From the NCBI RefSeq assembly GCF_001761485.1, contig NC_090773.1, forward strand, positions 2,976,001 through 3,040,000: a stretch of 64,000 bases of DNA, in the 5' to 3' direction. Positions 20,606 to 29,743 of this stretch are shown here, in pieces. The stretch is from Yarrowia lipolytica. Its lineage: Eukaryota; Ascomycota; Dipodascomycetes; Dipodascales. Below the pieces are notes generated by a model, which was not told where the DNA came from, ran no database searches, and saw nothing but the letters and a program-made list of their open reading frames with translations. The translations under genes were made by a program, and so were the position numbers. Each line of letters starts with the position of its first letter. Position 1 is the stretch's first letter.

Positions 20606-21868
20606 ATGTCTAAAACAGGCGCCACATTAAGAAAACACAACAATCTACCTGGAGCTCCTAAAAAGGGTTCCAACAACAACAATGCACACAGCCGGCGACG
20701 AGGTTCTCCTGCTGTAAAGGGCAGCAGTGATATCCACGATGACGACAGGGATCTCACCGACATTCTTTTCCCCGATCTGAAGAACAACGGAAGCATTTCC
20801 AACACCAACACCCGCAGTGCCAGATCCAAGGACAAGGGACAAGGCAAGGGAAAGACCCAAGGAAAGGGCCAGGGTAAGAACCAGGGCAGAAATCAAGGCT
20901 CTGCGGCCTCTGGAGCCTCTGGTGATGACGACAAGGATCTCAAGGAACTTCTGTATCCTTCTTTGTACGGTCCAGCTGCCACCACCCATGTGACTCCTCC
21001 CCGTAAGAGCAAGAACTCCTCAACTCCCAACCAGGGCAGTAAGGGCAACAAGGACGTCGATCCCAAATTTGCCGGATCGTCGTTCCATGCTTCTCCCGCC
21101 CCTTCCTCCTTGCCCGTACCTAAGATGGCTGGAGGGGCTGCGGTGGCTTCAGTCACTGGCGGAGCTACAGGACCTGTTAGTGCCCCTGCTGCTCCCCGAC
21201 CTGGAGCTGGACTTGCTCCTCGTCCCAGCTCGGGGCTCGGTGCAGCTCCTATTGCGGCATCTTCCCTTGCTGCTGCAGTCCCCGCTGCAACCCCTGGGGC
21301 TCCTTCGGGTGCTCCCCCTAGCGGTACTTTCCTGGACATGCTCATGGAGGCCGACAAAAAGGAACGGGGTGCTGGGCAGCAGATTGCCCAACATGTGATG
21401 CCCCAGCAGGCTCAACAAGGTCAGCAGACCCAGCAGGTACCTCATCAACAGCCCGTTCGGCCTTCTCAGCAACAGCAGCGACAGCAGCAACCTACCCAGT
21501 CCCAGATGGCTATGGGTCAGCCCCAGATGGGACACATGGCCCCCATGGGCCAGCCTCCGGCTCGAGGTCCTATTATGGCTGGACCTCCGGGCCAAGGCAT
21601 GCCTCCTCAGGGCGTGCCTCAGGGCATGGGCATGGCTCCCAACATGAGCATGCCCCCTCAGGGCTACTACGGCGTTCCCAGCGCCCCTCACCCTGGTATG
21701 CAGTACCCGCCGTACTTTTACGGCAACGGGTACGCCCCCGGGCCCCAGGGATACCCCTACCAGCCCATGGGCGGACATGGTGGACCTCCTGGGCCTCCTC
21801 CTGCTCCCGCAGGCTTGCAGACGGCTGACTTGGAGAATGATCTGAGAAAGGCTTTGAAACTCAGTTAA
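20606..21868 (+). CDS. EDC1/EDC2-like decapping activator with PNRC motif
   Basis: 420 residues, mostly disordered and low complexity (Gly/Lys/Gln at 78-98, Ala/Pro at 175-235, Gln/Met/Pro/Gly after 250). The key feature is FAGSSFHASPAPSSLPVPKM at residues 155-174. It matches the fungal YAG-x-x-F-x-x-SP-x-PS-LP-x-P motif (PNRC family) by which Edc1/Edc2-type proteins bind the EVH1 domain of Dcp1 and activate mRNA decapping. Two related acidic motifs precede it: DDDRDLTDILFPDL (45-58) and DDDKDLKELLYPSL (107-120). A leucine-containing tail (DLENDLRKALKLS, 408-420) ends the protein. By inference it acts in cytoplasmic mRNA turnover. The length is well above yeast Edc1 (175 aa), so orthology is uncertain. 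Confidence 0.7.
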   Translation: MSKTGATLRKHNNLPGAPKKGSNNNNAHSRRRGSPAVKGSSDIHDDDRDLTDILFPDLKNNGSISNTNTRSARSKDKGQGKGKTQGKGQGKNQGRNQGSAASGASGDDDKDLKELLYPSLYGPAATTHVTPPRKSKNSSTPNQGSKGNKDVDPKFAGSSFHASPAPSSLPVPKMAGGAAVASVTGGATGPVSAPAAPRPGAGLAPRPSSGLGAAPIAASSLAAAVPAATPGAPSGAPPSGTFLDMLMEADKKERGAGQQIAQHVMPQQAQQGQQTQQVPHQQPVRPSQQQQRQQQPTQSQMAMGQPQMGHMAPMGQPPARGPIMAGPPGQGMPPQGVPQGMGMAPNMSMPPQGYYGVPSAPHPGMQYPPYFYGNGYAPGPQGYPYQPMGGHGGPPGPPPAPAGLQTADLENDLRKALKLS

Positions 21869-22647
21869 GGGAGTGAGTGGCCGTAGGTCAGGAGCTGCTG
21901 ACTTTCGTTAGTCTGATTTCTTCTCACGAATGCCTGATATCAGTTTCGTTTGTCTGATCTGCTCCGCTGGAGGTTATTTATTTGACGTTTTGTATATGAC
22001 AGTATATTTTCGTCAGCATAACGATGAGTTGAAGTATTCCGCCGTAGATAGTGGACAACGAGGTCTTCTTCGCGTAGTTGTAGGTTGTATGAATGTGTAA
22101 GTTCCCTTTGCTCAACATGATCAACACTTCAAGTCATTGTACAATTCACTGTCAACTGCTCGATAGTTGTAGCAGCCTTCCAAGTAGTAACACTTTTTCT
22201 TTCTGATGGAATCATATACTAGAAAAGTATGCCAGGGTCTTGCCAGAAATATGACATAGTTCACTCTTGATTACCCCAAACAGAGGAAGCTTCATGTATC
22301 GATACATACAGTACAGTATGTACATACGTGAGTCAGAGCTCCACGAGATTGAAGAGGATGCGATACAGTTGTGTTATAGATCTACTAGTTCCTAATTGTA
22401 AATGGCTGGACACGATATCAACTCAAGTTTGTGTAATTTACTTGCGAGCTGTTCTATTCGTTCTAGGGTACTTTTCAAATTCATTTTTATTGGTCTATAA
22501 TGAGCCATAGTTCAGTTACTGTGATTTCCAACCCTGGCTATGTATAGATTTTAGCCATCTCATCACCTTCGATATCGGCCCTCTTCAACTTGCCTAGCGT
22601 CATCCTCTGCTCTCTTAGGCTTCAGTGGTCAATTTTGGCGACCTTGC
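21869..22647. other. Intergenic between convergent genes
   Basis: Shared 3' side of the EDC-like gene and eIF3k. ACATACAGTACAGTATGTACAT at 22304-22325 is a long near-palindromic copy of the dispersed motif. No gene seen. Confidence 0.5.
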
Positions 22648-23352
22648 TTACTCGTTGGTTCGCTTCAACAGTCTGGAAATCTGCTCAATCTTGATACTCT
22701 CAGTAGTGGTAGCAGGCTTGGCCTCGTTCTCCTTGTTGGGAGGCACCACCACGGTCTCGCCCTCAACCTTCCATCCGAGCTCCTTGACATAGTCGGCAAA
22801 CTTGTTGTCAGACAGATTGAGCCACGATCGGAACACATCCTTGTGAATGGCCTGGGACGAAATGTCGACGGCTCGAGTGATGGAGATTCGAACCAGGTTC
22901 TCAAAGTCAGCAACGTCAGCGGTAATGTCAGCATGAGCATCGTCTCGCTCGTAGACGGCCCAGAACTCCGGGAATCGGCAGCCGTCCAGAAGAGTGTACA
23001 GGTGGAAGAGCTTCTGGATAGACTCGGCCAGAGTGTCGGCAGCTGGGCTGTCAAGCACGTAGCTGGGCAGAACATGCAGAGCTGTAGTGAAGTCGGAGGT
23101 CAGGAAGTTGGCCAGGGCCATGGACAGAATGTTGCAGATGATGTCCTCCTTGTTGGGGTTGGGCTGCTGCTGGAACTGGAGCAGCTTGAGAAGCGCCAGG
23201 TTGGCCTCGATGTCGGAATGCTGATCGGCACACTGGGTGGTAGCGTATTCCTGCAGAATCGAGATCTTTTCGGGATTGTATCGGTCCAGAGACGACAGAA
23301 TGGCCGTAATCTCCTCGGGCCGCTGTTCGGGCTTTTTGCTCAGGGTGTCCAT
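22648..23352 (-). CDS. Translation initiation factor eIF3 subunit K
   Basis: 234 residues from the ATG at 23352. The frame extends 12 codons further up to 23388 (MVFLISHHHYST), but conservation starts at about RPEEITAILSSLDRYNPEK, so the inner Met is preferred. The block RYNPEKISILQEYATTQC followed by DIEANLALLKLLQFQ is the eIF3k signature, and the remaining helices (HEAT-like plus winged-helix part near 160-205) fit the family length. eIF3k is a non-core subunit of the eIF3 complex that binds 40S subunits with eIF3l. It is absent from S. cerevisiae, which supports a Yarrowia-type host. It is head to head with the complex I gene 880 bp away. Confidence 0.92.
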   Translation of the reverse strand: MDTLSKKPEQRPEEITAILSSLDRYNPEKISILQEYATTQCADQHSDIEANLALLKLLQFQQQPNPNKEDIICNILSMALANFLTSDFTTALHVLPSYVLDSPAADTLAESIQKLFHLYTLLDGCRFPEFWAVYERDDAHADITADVADFENLVRISITRAVDISSQAIHKDVFRSWLNLSDNKFADYVKELGWKVEGETVVVPPNKENEAKPATTTESIKIEQISRLLKRTNE

Positions 23353-24232
23353 GGTGCTATAGTGGTGATGCGATATCAGAAACACCAAACAGCTTTTTCA
23401 CTTTTCACACAAGGTTGGTGGGACAGCAGACGTTGTGTGTTCGAGGCGGTGTGTGGTAGTTTTATAACAAGAGTTGGGAAGAGGTGGAAGACATTATGGA
23501 GCGATCATATAGGCAAATTTGTGCTATTTAAATGGCTTTTATTTAAAATAAAAAAAATTCGAATATCTCTTCTGCAACGCTCAAAGAAGGCTGTCAATTA
23601 TGTACCACAGCTCAACTAATACAATCCTGATACTAACTATGAGGGGGAGTATTAATAACTACGTGGGAGAGTATTAGATGGTTGATTTTGGTCATTGAGA
23701 AACAATTTTGGACATGAAAATTTGACTGGTTCTTTTTAAAAAAAACGTATGTTTATAAATTTGCAACTTCTTCTGTTCTATTGAGCATCACATGAGCTTC
23801 CAGAGAACCCCTTTAACATCTCCTAGTCCTGTTTATCAAGTAATCTTAACTAAATACACTTACAGTACATGTTTCAGGCTGAAGGTAGACTTACAGGAAT
23901 GTTGGGAGCTAAAGTGAATACACTTGTTGGACGTTTGGGACCTTTCGCACATTGATTTTTAGGGGCTGAAATGACCAATTAGGTCTTCTCACTCAGCTTC
24001 CGTGTTTTTTCATCCAATCAGTCGATTTTTTTCAGTCGATTTTGTCTTGTCAACTGATGACTTTCACTCAAGTGAATCTCACGTCCATCAGTTCGAATCC
24101 TGCGAATGCACATAACTCTATTTGTGAAACCCTATTTCCAGCCAATTACAGTGGGCTGAAATGCACAACTCTAGCTCTGTGCATCACCACTACATTTCCA
24201 AAACCACCGGATTTTTTCGATTTCGATACAAA
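23353..24232. other. Divergent intergenic region eIF3k / NDUFB2-like
   Basis: Promoter region for both genes. AT-rich with A and T runs near 23545-23560 and 23740. CAGTTCGAATCCTGC at 24089 resembles a box B but no tRNA folds around it. Confidence 0.5.
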
Positions 24233-24825
24233 ATGGCTGGTCACCACACTAACTACAAATGGAACGGGCCTCTTCCCCGGCCCCATGTCTCTGCTGGACA
24301 CAGAATCGCCACCAAGTTCCTTGGAGCTACCATGTTTTTCTGGATGTTTCTGAGAATTAAGGAGGTGAGTAAGCGAGCAAGTCGAGCGGCGAGCGGAGTG
24401 GAGCTAAGCGCGGCGACGCTTCACACGCACTCTTGAAAAATGAGACACGTGGTCTTTTTCGGTTTTCTGCGATATCATAGACTCATTTGCCGTGTCGATA
24501 CTATACAGCAACAACTTGATCAGTGAGATGGAGTTTAGCGATCAATTCGCATGCAATGGAACTGAAACCAACAGACACGAACAACTAAAGAAGATACCAG
24601 GGCCACATCACAATCGATGGCATAACATACTAGTCTGCAATGGTGGAGGTGAATCATGTTGATGCTGTCGAACCGACGTTGCTGTTGAAACGCTACATGC
24701 CAGCCAACGTCACCTGGCCACGTCTGCTGACATGTTGTACATTACTAACTCAGGAATACCCCGCCATGCTTGGCCTGCACAACTTCTACCCCCCCAAGGA
24801 GGGAGAGAAGGCCGTGGAGCACTAG
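24233..24825 (+). CDS. Complex I accessory subunit, NDUFB2 (AGGG) type, two exons
   Basis: Exon 1 is 24233-24364 (44 codons, ending KE) and exon 2 is 24754-24825 (EYPAMLGLHNFYPPKEG and 6 more residues, then TAG). The intron, 24365-24753 (389 nt, phase 0), has donor GTGAGT and acceptor TACTAACTCAG, the canonical local form. The 67-residue product begins MAGHHTNYKWNGPLPRPH, contains one membrane span (KFLGATMFFWMFLRIKE) and ends in a soluble tail. The pattern (x-HRIATKFLGxxMFFWMF...LLGxHNF-like) fits the small single-span NDUFB2/AGGG subunit in the proximal part of the complex I membrane arm. There is no cleavable presequence, as usual for such subunits. An alternative is another small single-span complex I subunit. 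The intron is far larger than its exons. Confidence 0.75.
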
Positions 24826-25366
24826 ATTAATGCATTCAATTATTACAGAACCAACTGCTGGCCGAAGGTCAGGAACCGGAAACACTCAGTTGTAGAAGAC
24901 AAACTGTCATCTTGACAACCTGCGTAGTGATACGTGCAAGCTGGCCATTGTAGACGCGGTAAACTGTAGCCTTGTACGATGACCATGGCAGTGCCCGCTG
25001 TAGTGAAGAGATAATAGAGCTAGGTGATACATATGCGTTCTTGACGGTTGGCAGTACAAGCATCGACACCGACTCCAGTCGACTTTTCGACCTCATGGCC
25101 CGTTTCATTCGATTTGGTTGTTAGCTACAAGTACACTGTACTTTATATACAGTACGACCGACGACGAACTGTGTGGCCCTAATTTTTGATTGTCCGTGAT
25201 ATATCTCTCTGAAACACTCTGTGGAACACATCATGATCAATTGCAGTACCATTACATACAGTAGTGGTCTCCGCTGTTAAAGAACCACAAGTCCCTCGAT
25301 TGTGAATATAACATCATCCAATTAATCTATCCATAAGGCACCTTCAAGGGGTTTTTGCCCGCTCAT
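24826..25366. other. Intergenic between convergent genes
   Basis: 3' sides of the complex I gene and YPK9. Nothing recognised beyond dispersed GTAC words (TACAAGTACACTGTACTTTATATACAGTAC region, about 25127-25154). Confidence 0.5.
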
Positions 25367-28300
25367 CTAAACTCCTCCCAGGTTAATGTTCTTGTACATC
25401 TTGTTCTTGTACTGCTTGTGACCAAGACCTGTAGCCTTCTGAAGGGCTCTCGAGAACCGGACCAGGAGTGTAAACACATAGGACTCGCAGATCCACGAAA
25501 CGGCAAACGTCACAAAACCAATGGCCACGATGCCCAGCTTGAAGTCTGCAGGCATGGCTGTGAGCTGCATCAACTTGCCCAGACCAGAGTCCATGTTCTG
25601 GATGCTCATGAGCATAGCGGTGGCTCCCAGCAGGAAAATAACACATAGAACAAATGGAACGTTCTTGTACACGTCTTCTCTGTAAGGAGGACCGACAGAC
25701 AGAGCCACAGCAATCAGGATGTACTCGAAACACGACACAAAGAACAGAGCCGTGTTATCTGACGAAGCTACATCAGCGTCCTCGGCTCCAGGAATGGGAG
25801 CAATGTGCCAGGGCTCCTTCTTGACCAGACTCCAGACAATGAACTGGGCCGTTGCCAGCACTGCAATCTCACCAATAAGCGGAATGAGAACCTTTCGAGA
25901 CACGAGGTTGGCATTGGGCCGTTTGGGGGCAAGCTTGTGGTAGGGCTTGGACCAGGCCATGAAAATGGCGATGGGCAGGATGAGGAACATGTCGATCCAC
26001 AGAAACTGGAAGTCACCAAGGTTGGATCCGGACGAGTAGAGAATACCAACGGTAACAAACTGAATGGCAGAGTACAGAGACATATACTTGAAGCAAGAGA
26101 AGGATGTAACCAGAGCAGCTCGTCCCTCCTTGATAACGTCCACCACACAAGATATTTCAAACACACGAGAAGTAAATGGAGCAGCAACTGAGGCTTCGGC
26201 TTCAGACAGAGAAATACCGACATCGGCCGCCTTAAGGGCTCCACAGTCGTTGGCTCCATCTCCGCAGAAACAAGTTGTGTAATCCAGAGCCTGCAGTTTT
26301 TCCACCAGCTCGTGTTTCTCGTCGGGAGACATTCGAGCGTAGATCTTTCCTCGCATAAGCATCTGGTGAAGAATATCGTCAGAGCCAAAGTCAATCAGGT
26401 ACCGGAACACCTCTCCAGTGACTGCCAGACAGTAGTTTGGCACGACCCTGGGGTTCAGGGGACGCAACGTGGCCGAGTTGAGAGTGAGGTTATTGTTGTC
26501 GACCGACTCCCATCTGATAGCCAGACCAGTTTCGTGCTCCGGAGACTCTTCAAATGAGGGGACAAAGACCTGAACTTCGTGAGAAGGAACCATCTCACAC
26601 TCTCGAGCGACAGAAATAGCTGTCAGCACATTGTCTCCGGTGCACATGACGGTTCTAATCTTGGCCTGGTTTTCGAGCTGTCGAATGACGCCAGCAGTGG
26701 TCGGTTTCAGCTTGTTTTCAAAGACAATGAAACCGAGGAAATCAAGCTGAGACTCGACCTCCTCACGAGACAGCTTCTGAGCCTTGTGCCACATGAGCTT
26801 GGAATACGTCTTGGTGGCACATGCAATCACTCGGTAGCCCTTGTGGGTGTAGTGATGGAGGAGCTCGTGGTAGTTTGAAGGGAAGGACTCGGGTCGACAA
26901 ATATCCGGAAGAACCTCTGGAGCACCCTTGACAAACACAGACACGTCTCGCGAGTGCATAGTTTTTACCATGACTGACATTCTTCTCAGCTGAGACACAA
27001 ACTCGAACGATCGGATGATTCCAAACTCGGAGTCCGAGCCAGTCTCGGAGAATCTGCCGGGAGGAGGTCGCACAATCGAAGGGGAGATGGTTTCAGCCAC
27101 TGCAAAGTTGTCCATTCGCTCGTTGGACGTTTGCGAGCCGACTTCCTCGCCAAACTTGAATCCCTCTTCTTCGAACGACCAGTTGCAGAAGGAGAACATT
27201 TTGTAGTCCAGAGGGTCTCCAACCAGCTCTCCGTCGACAGCTCGAAGAGAATGGCAAGTTGCCAGTGTCAGAAGCATGTCCAACGCAGCTTGGTTACCCT
27301 TGAGAGACTTGTGGGGGAACAGATCGTCGGTAGTGGCATGCAGGTCGCTGAAAAGACGTCTTCCAGCGTTGGATTCGGCCAAGGTGACTCCCATAATGTC
27401 CAGACCGTCTTCAGTGAGAGTTCCAGTCTTGTCAAAGCAACAGATATCGATCTTACCACCGACATTGACTCGAGTAGGGGCAATACAGTAGATTTGCTTC
27501 TTCTTAAGCCGAGCCAGAGCAATGTTGGTACCAATAGTGAGAGTAGCAGGCAGAGCAGGAGGGACAACGATAGTGATGAGATCGAGGGCTCGGAAGACAA
27601 TCAAATGAGTAGGAAGCTGCATCTTGATGAAGTCAATAGTGGAAATGATGAATCCAATACAGGCAATTCCGCTCATGACTCCAATGTACTTGAACGAATC
27701 TCGGTAGAACTTGAAACCGGTGGGTTTGGGGAACATCATGGATCGCACCAGCGCTCCCTTAGTAGTAGAGAAACCGGTTCGAACAACTACAGCAAGAGCA
27801 GGTCCGTCTTCGGAGTCGCCTCCTTGAGGTCGTCGCACTCGAATTACTCGAGTTCCAGAGAACAAAAAGTTCCGGACAATGTCAGGAGACACATTGGAGC
27901 CGATCAGAGAGCCCTGAGACAGGTGGACGAGACCCTCGGACGTGATGGGGATCTTTGTTACGGGAACAGACTCACCGGTCAGCATACTTTCGTTGACGAT
28001 ACAGTCTCCAGACAACAAGACGGAGTCACAGGGGAAGAGAGTCATAGCTGGGTCAGAAATCTCGTAGACGTCTCCAGGGACCAGTTGGGACGAGTCAACG
28101 GTAGTCCAGAAGCCATTTCGGAGCACTCGCACCTCGCAGATGAAGCGCGACATTTGTGAAAGACGTCGCATGGTGCTCTTCGTCTCCACCAGAGTGTTGG
28201 TGATGGAAATGACTGAAATGATGAAGATACACGTGGCATAATAGTAGTAGGTGTCCGCAGCCCACAGAATCATGGAGAAGACCTGGAAGATGTAAAACGG

Positions 28301-29743
28301 ATGCAATACCTCGTCCACTAGCAGCTGTTGGATACTCTTTTCCTTGATATCAAGGACATTGTGGCCAAACGCCAAAACTCGGTCTTCAAATGAGTCATAA
28401 GAAAGACCTTCTTTGACAATGGACATTTCCCGCCAATCTGGATCAGTCCAACCGGCGTTGGTTCGGAAAATGTCCTCAATCGGGTCGTAAATGAACGTAA
28501 TGTATCTGTAGGAAATAGACCGGAGAACAGGCAGAATGGGATCGGGGTCGTTTTCCATAAAGGAAGAGCTCTCAACCTCCTCACCAGAGTGAATAGTCGC
28601 CAACTCGGCATTCTCAGGCTTGAGGGTGAAGACAGTAGACAAGGCTCGGTTGTATCGTGCCTGATGAACATCACAAATCTCCATTTCTCCCCACTGATTC
28701 TCAATAACCACCCAATCACAGTCTCCCAGAGGAGCAGGGTCTCCAAGACACGAGATTCTCCATCGAGGGAACCATCGCATTATCAGAAACAGAATTCCTC
28801 CTGTAGCCACATACAGCAAGAAGAAGAAGACAGACTTGAGCCGGTTTGTCTTGTATCCAGCAATACCAATCAACAAATCCTCTTCAGCAATGTAGAACCG
28901 TTGGACGGTGTTTGTGGCATCAGGAAAGGGTGGGCCAGTAGGAGTCTCGTCATGAAGACCAAAAGTGTACGATCCTCCATCGTCTGAACGACCACTCTCT
29001 CGTCGGGGCCGTTCATACGAGTCTCGCGACTCGCGTCTCATCAGTGGTGTGTTATCGTCGGTCGAGAATGTAGATCCTCTTCTATACACGTCGTCCCGGC
29101 TCAATGATAGGCTTTCTCTGAACCGGCCACTGGGTCTGTATCCTCCATGGTAGTCGTCTACCTCTTCAACAGCCACCTCGTCCGACTCCTGGGGCATCTC
29201 GTCCTCCATGGTCGACGATCCCTCGGCCAATTCCAGCTCGTCTCTGTCGAAAAATCGAAAAGAAGCGGTTGATTCAGCCCGAGGTCGAAACTGCGGCGAT
29301 TGAAGCACCTCATTGGACGCTCTATGAGATAGAGACATGGACGGACGCCGCGAATCGTCTCCAAGGGACCCACGTGAACGGCTCAGAGACCGTGACATGG
29401 ATCGCCGTCGGTTCAGGTGCTGATATGACGAATATGACGTGGGAAACGCATCACTAGGAGGGCCTGAATATATCTCGCCCGAGTCCGTCGGATGAGCCAA
29501 ATAGTCGTAGCGAGAAGAAGACATGGTCGAAGACATGGACGCTATCGAGTCTCCGCGTCTTCGGCCCCGGACAGGGCTTTGGGCAACTTCTGAAACATCC
29601 GTGTCGGAGCTGATTCCGTTGGAGACGGCGGTCTGGGGCTGGGAAGAATCCGATTCGATCCCCTCGTTTTCCGCCCGATGTGAGCGCGCAGCAGCCTTGG
29701 CTCTCGCTCGTTTTTTCACCCGCGACGAGTTCTTCTTGCCCAT
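25367..29743 (-). CDS. YPK9: P5B-type P-type ATPase, vacuolar (Ypk9/ATP13A2 family)
   Basis: 1458 residues, close to yeast Ypk9 (1472). P-type ATPase marks are all present: TGES near 590, the phosphorylation site DKTGTLT near 769 and GDGANDCGALKAADVG near 1159. The M4 motif PPALP (near 728) is diagnostic of P5B; P5A pumps have PPELP. The first 290 residues are a Ser/Arg/Asp-rich cytosolic tail, followed by the paired hydrophobic segments typical of P5B (SVFFFLLYVATGGILFLIM near 306-325). Family members export polyamines from the vacuole/lysosome to the cytosol and protect against heavy metals. The start at 29743 (MGKKNSSRVKKRARAK) is the first ATG. Single exon. Confidence 0.93.
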   Translation of the reverse strand: MGKKNSSRVKKRARAKAAARSHRAENEGIESDSSQPQTAVSNGISSDTDVSEVAQSPVRGRRRGDSIASMSSTMSSSRYDYLAHPTDSGEIYSGPPSDAFPTSYSSYQHLNRRRSMSRSLSRSRGSLGDDSRRPSMSLSHRASNEVLQSPQFRPRAESTASFRFFDRDELELAEGSSTMEDEMPQESDEVAVEEVDDYHGGYRPSGRFRESLSLSRDDVYRRGSTFSTDDNTPLMRRESRDSYERPRRESGRSDDGGSYTFGLHDETPTGPPFPDATNTVQRFYIAEEDLLIGIAGYKTNRLKSVFFFLLYVATGGILFLIMRWFPRWRISCLGDPAPLGDCDWVVIENQWGEMEICDVHQARYNRALSTVFTLKPENAELATIHSGEEVESSSFMENDPDPILPVLRSISYRYITFIYDPIEDIFRTNAGWTDPDWREMSIVKEGLSYDSFEDRVLAFGHNVLDIKEKSIQQLLVDEVLHPFYIFQVFSMILWAADTYYYYATCIFIISVISITNTLVETKSTMRRLSQMSRFICEVRVLRNGFWTTVDSSQLVPGDVYEISDPAMTLFPCDSVLLSGDCIVNESMLTGESVPVTKIPITSEGLVHLSQGSLIGSNVSPDIVRNFLFSGTRVIRVRRPQGGDSEDGPALAVVVRTGFSTTKGALVRSMMFPKPTGFKFYRDSFKYIGVMSGIACIGFIISTIDFIKMQLPTHLIVFRALDLITIVVPPALPATLTIGTNIALARLKKKQIYCIAPTRVNVGGKIDICCFDKTGTLTEDGLDIMGVTLAESNAGRRLFSDLHATTDDLFPHKSLKGNQAALDMLLTLATCHSLRAVDGELVGDPLDYKMFSFCNWSFEEEGFKFGEEVGSQTSNERMDNFAVAETISPSIVRPPPGRFSETGSDSEFGIIRSFEFVSQLRRMSVMVKTMHSRDVSVFVKGAPEVLPDICRPESFPSNYHELLHHYTHKGYRVIACATKTYSKLMWHKAQKLSREEVESQLDFLGFIVFENKLKPTTAGVIRQLENQAKIRTVMCTGDNVLTAISVARECEMVPSHEVQVFVPSFEESPEHETGLAIRWESVDNNNLTLNSATLRPLNPRVVPNYCLAVTGEVFRYLIDFGSDDILHQMLMRGKIYARMSPDEKHELVEKLQALDYTTCFCGDGANDCGALKAADVGISLSEAEASVAAPFTSRVFEISCVVDVIKEGRAALVTSFSCFKYMSLYSAIQFVTVGILYSSGSNLGDFQFLWIDMFLILPIAIFMAWSKPYHKLAPKRPNANLVSRKVLIPLIGEIAVLATAQFIVWSLVKKEPWHIAPIPGAEDADVASSDNTALFFVSCFEYILIAVALSVGPPYREDVYKNVPFVLCVIFLLGATAMLMSIQNMDSGLGKLMQLTAMPADFKLGIVAIGFVTFAVSWICESYVFTLLVRFSRALQKATGLGHKQYKNKMYKNINLGGV

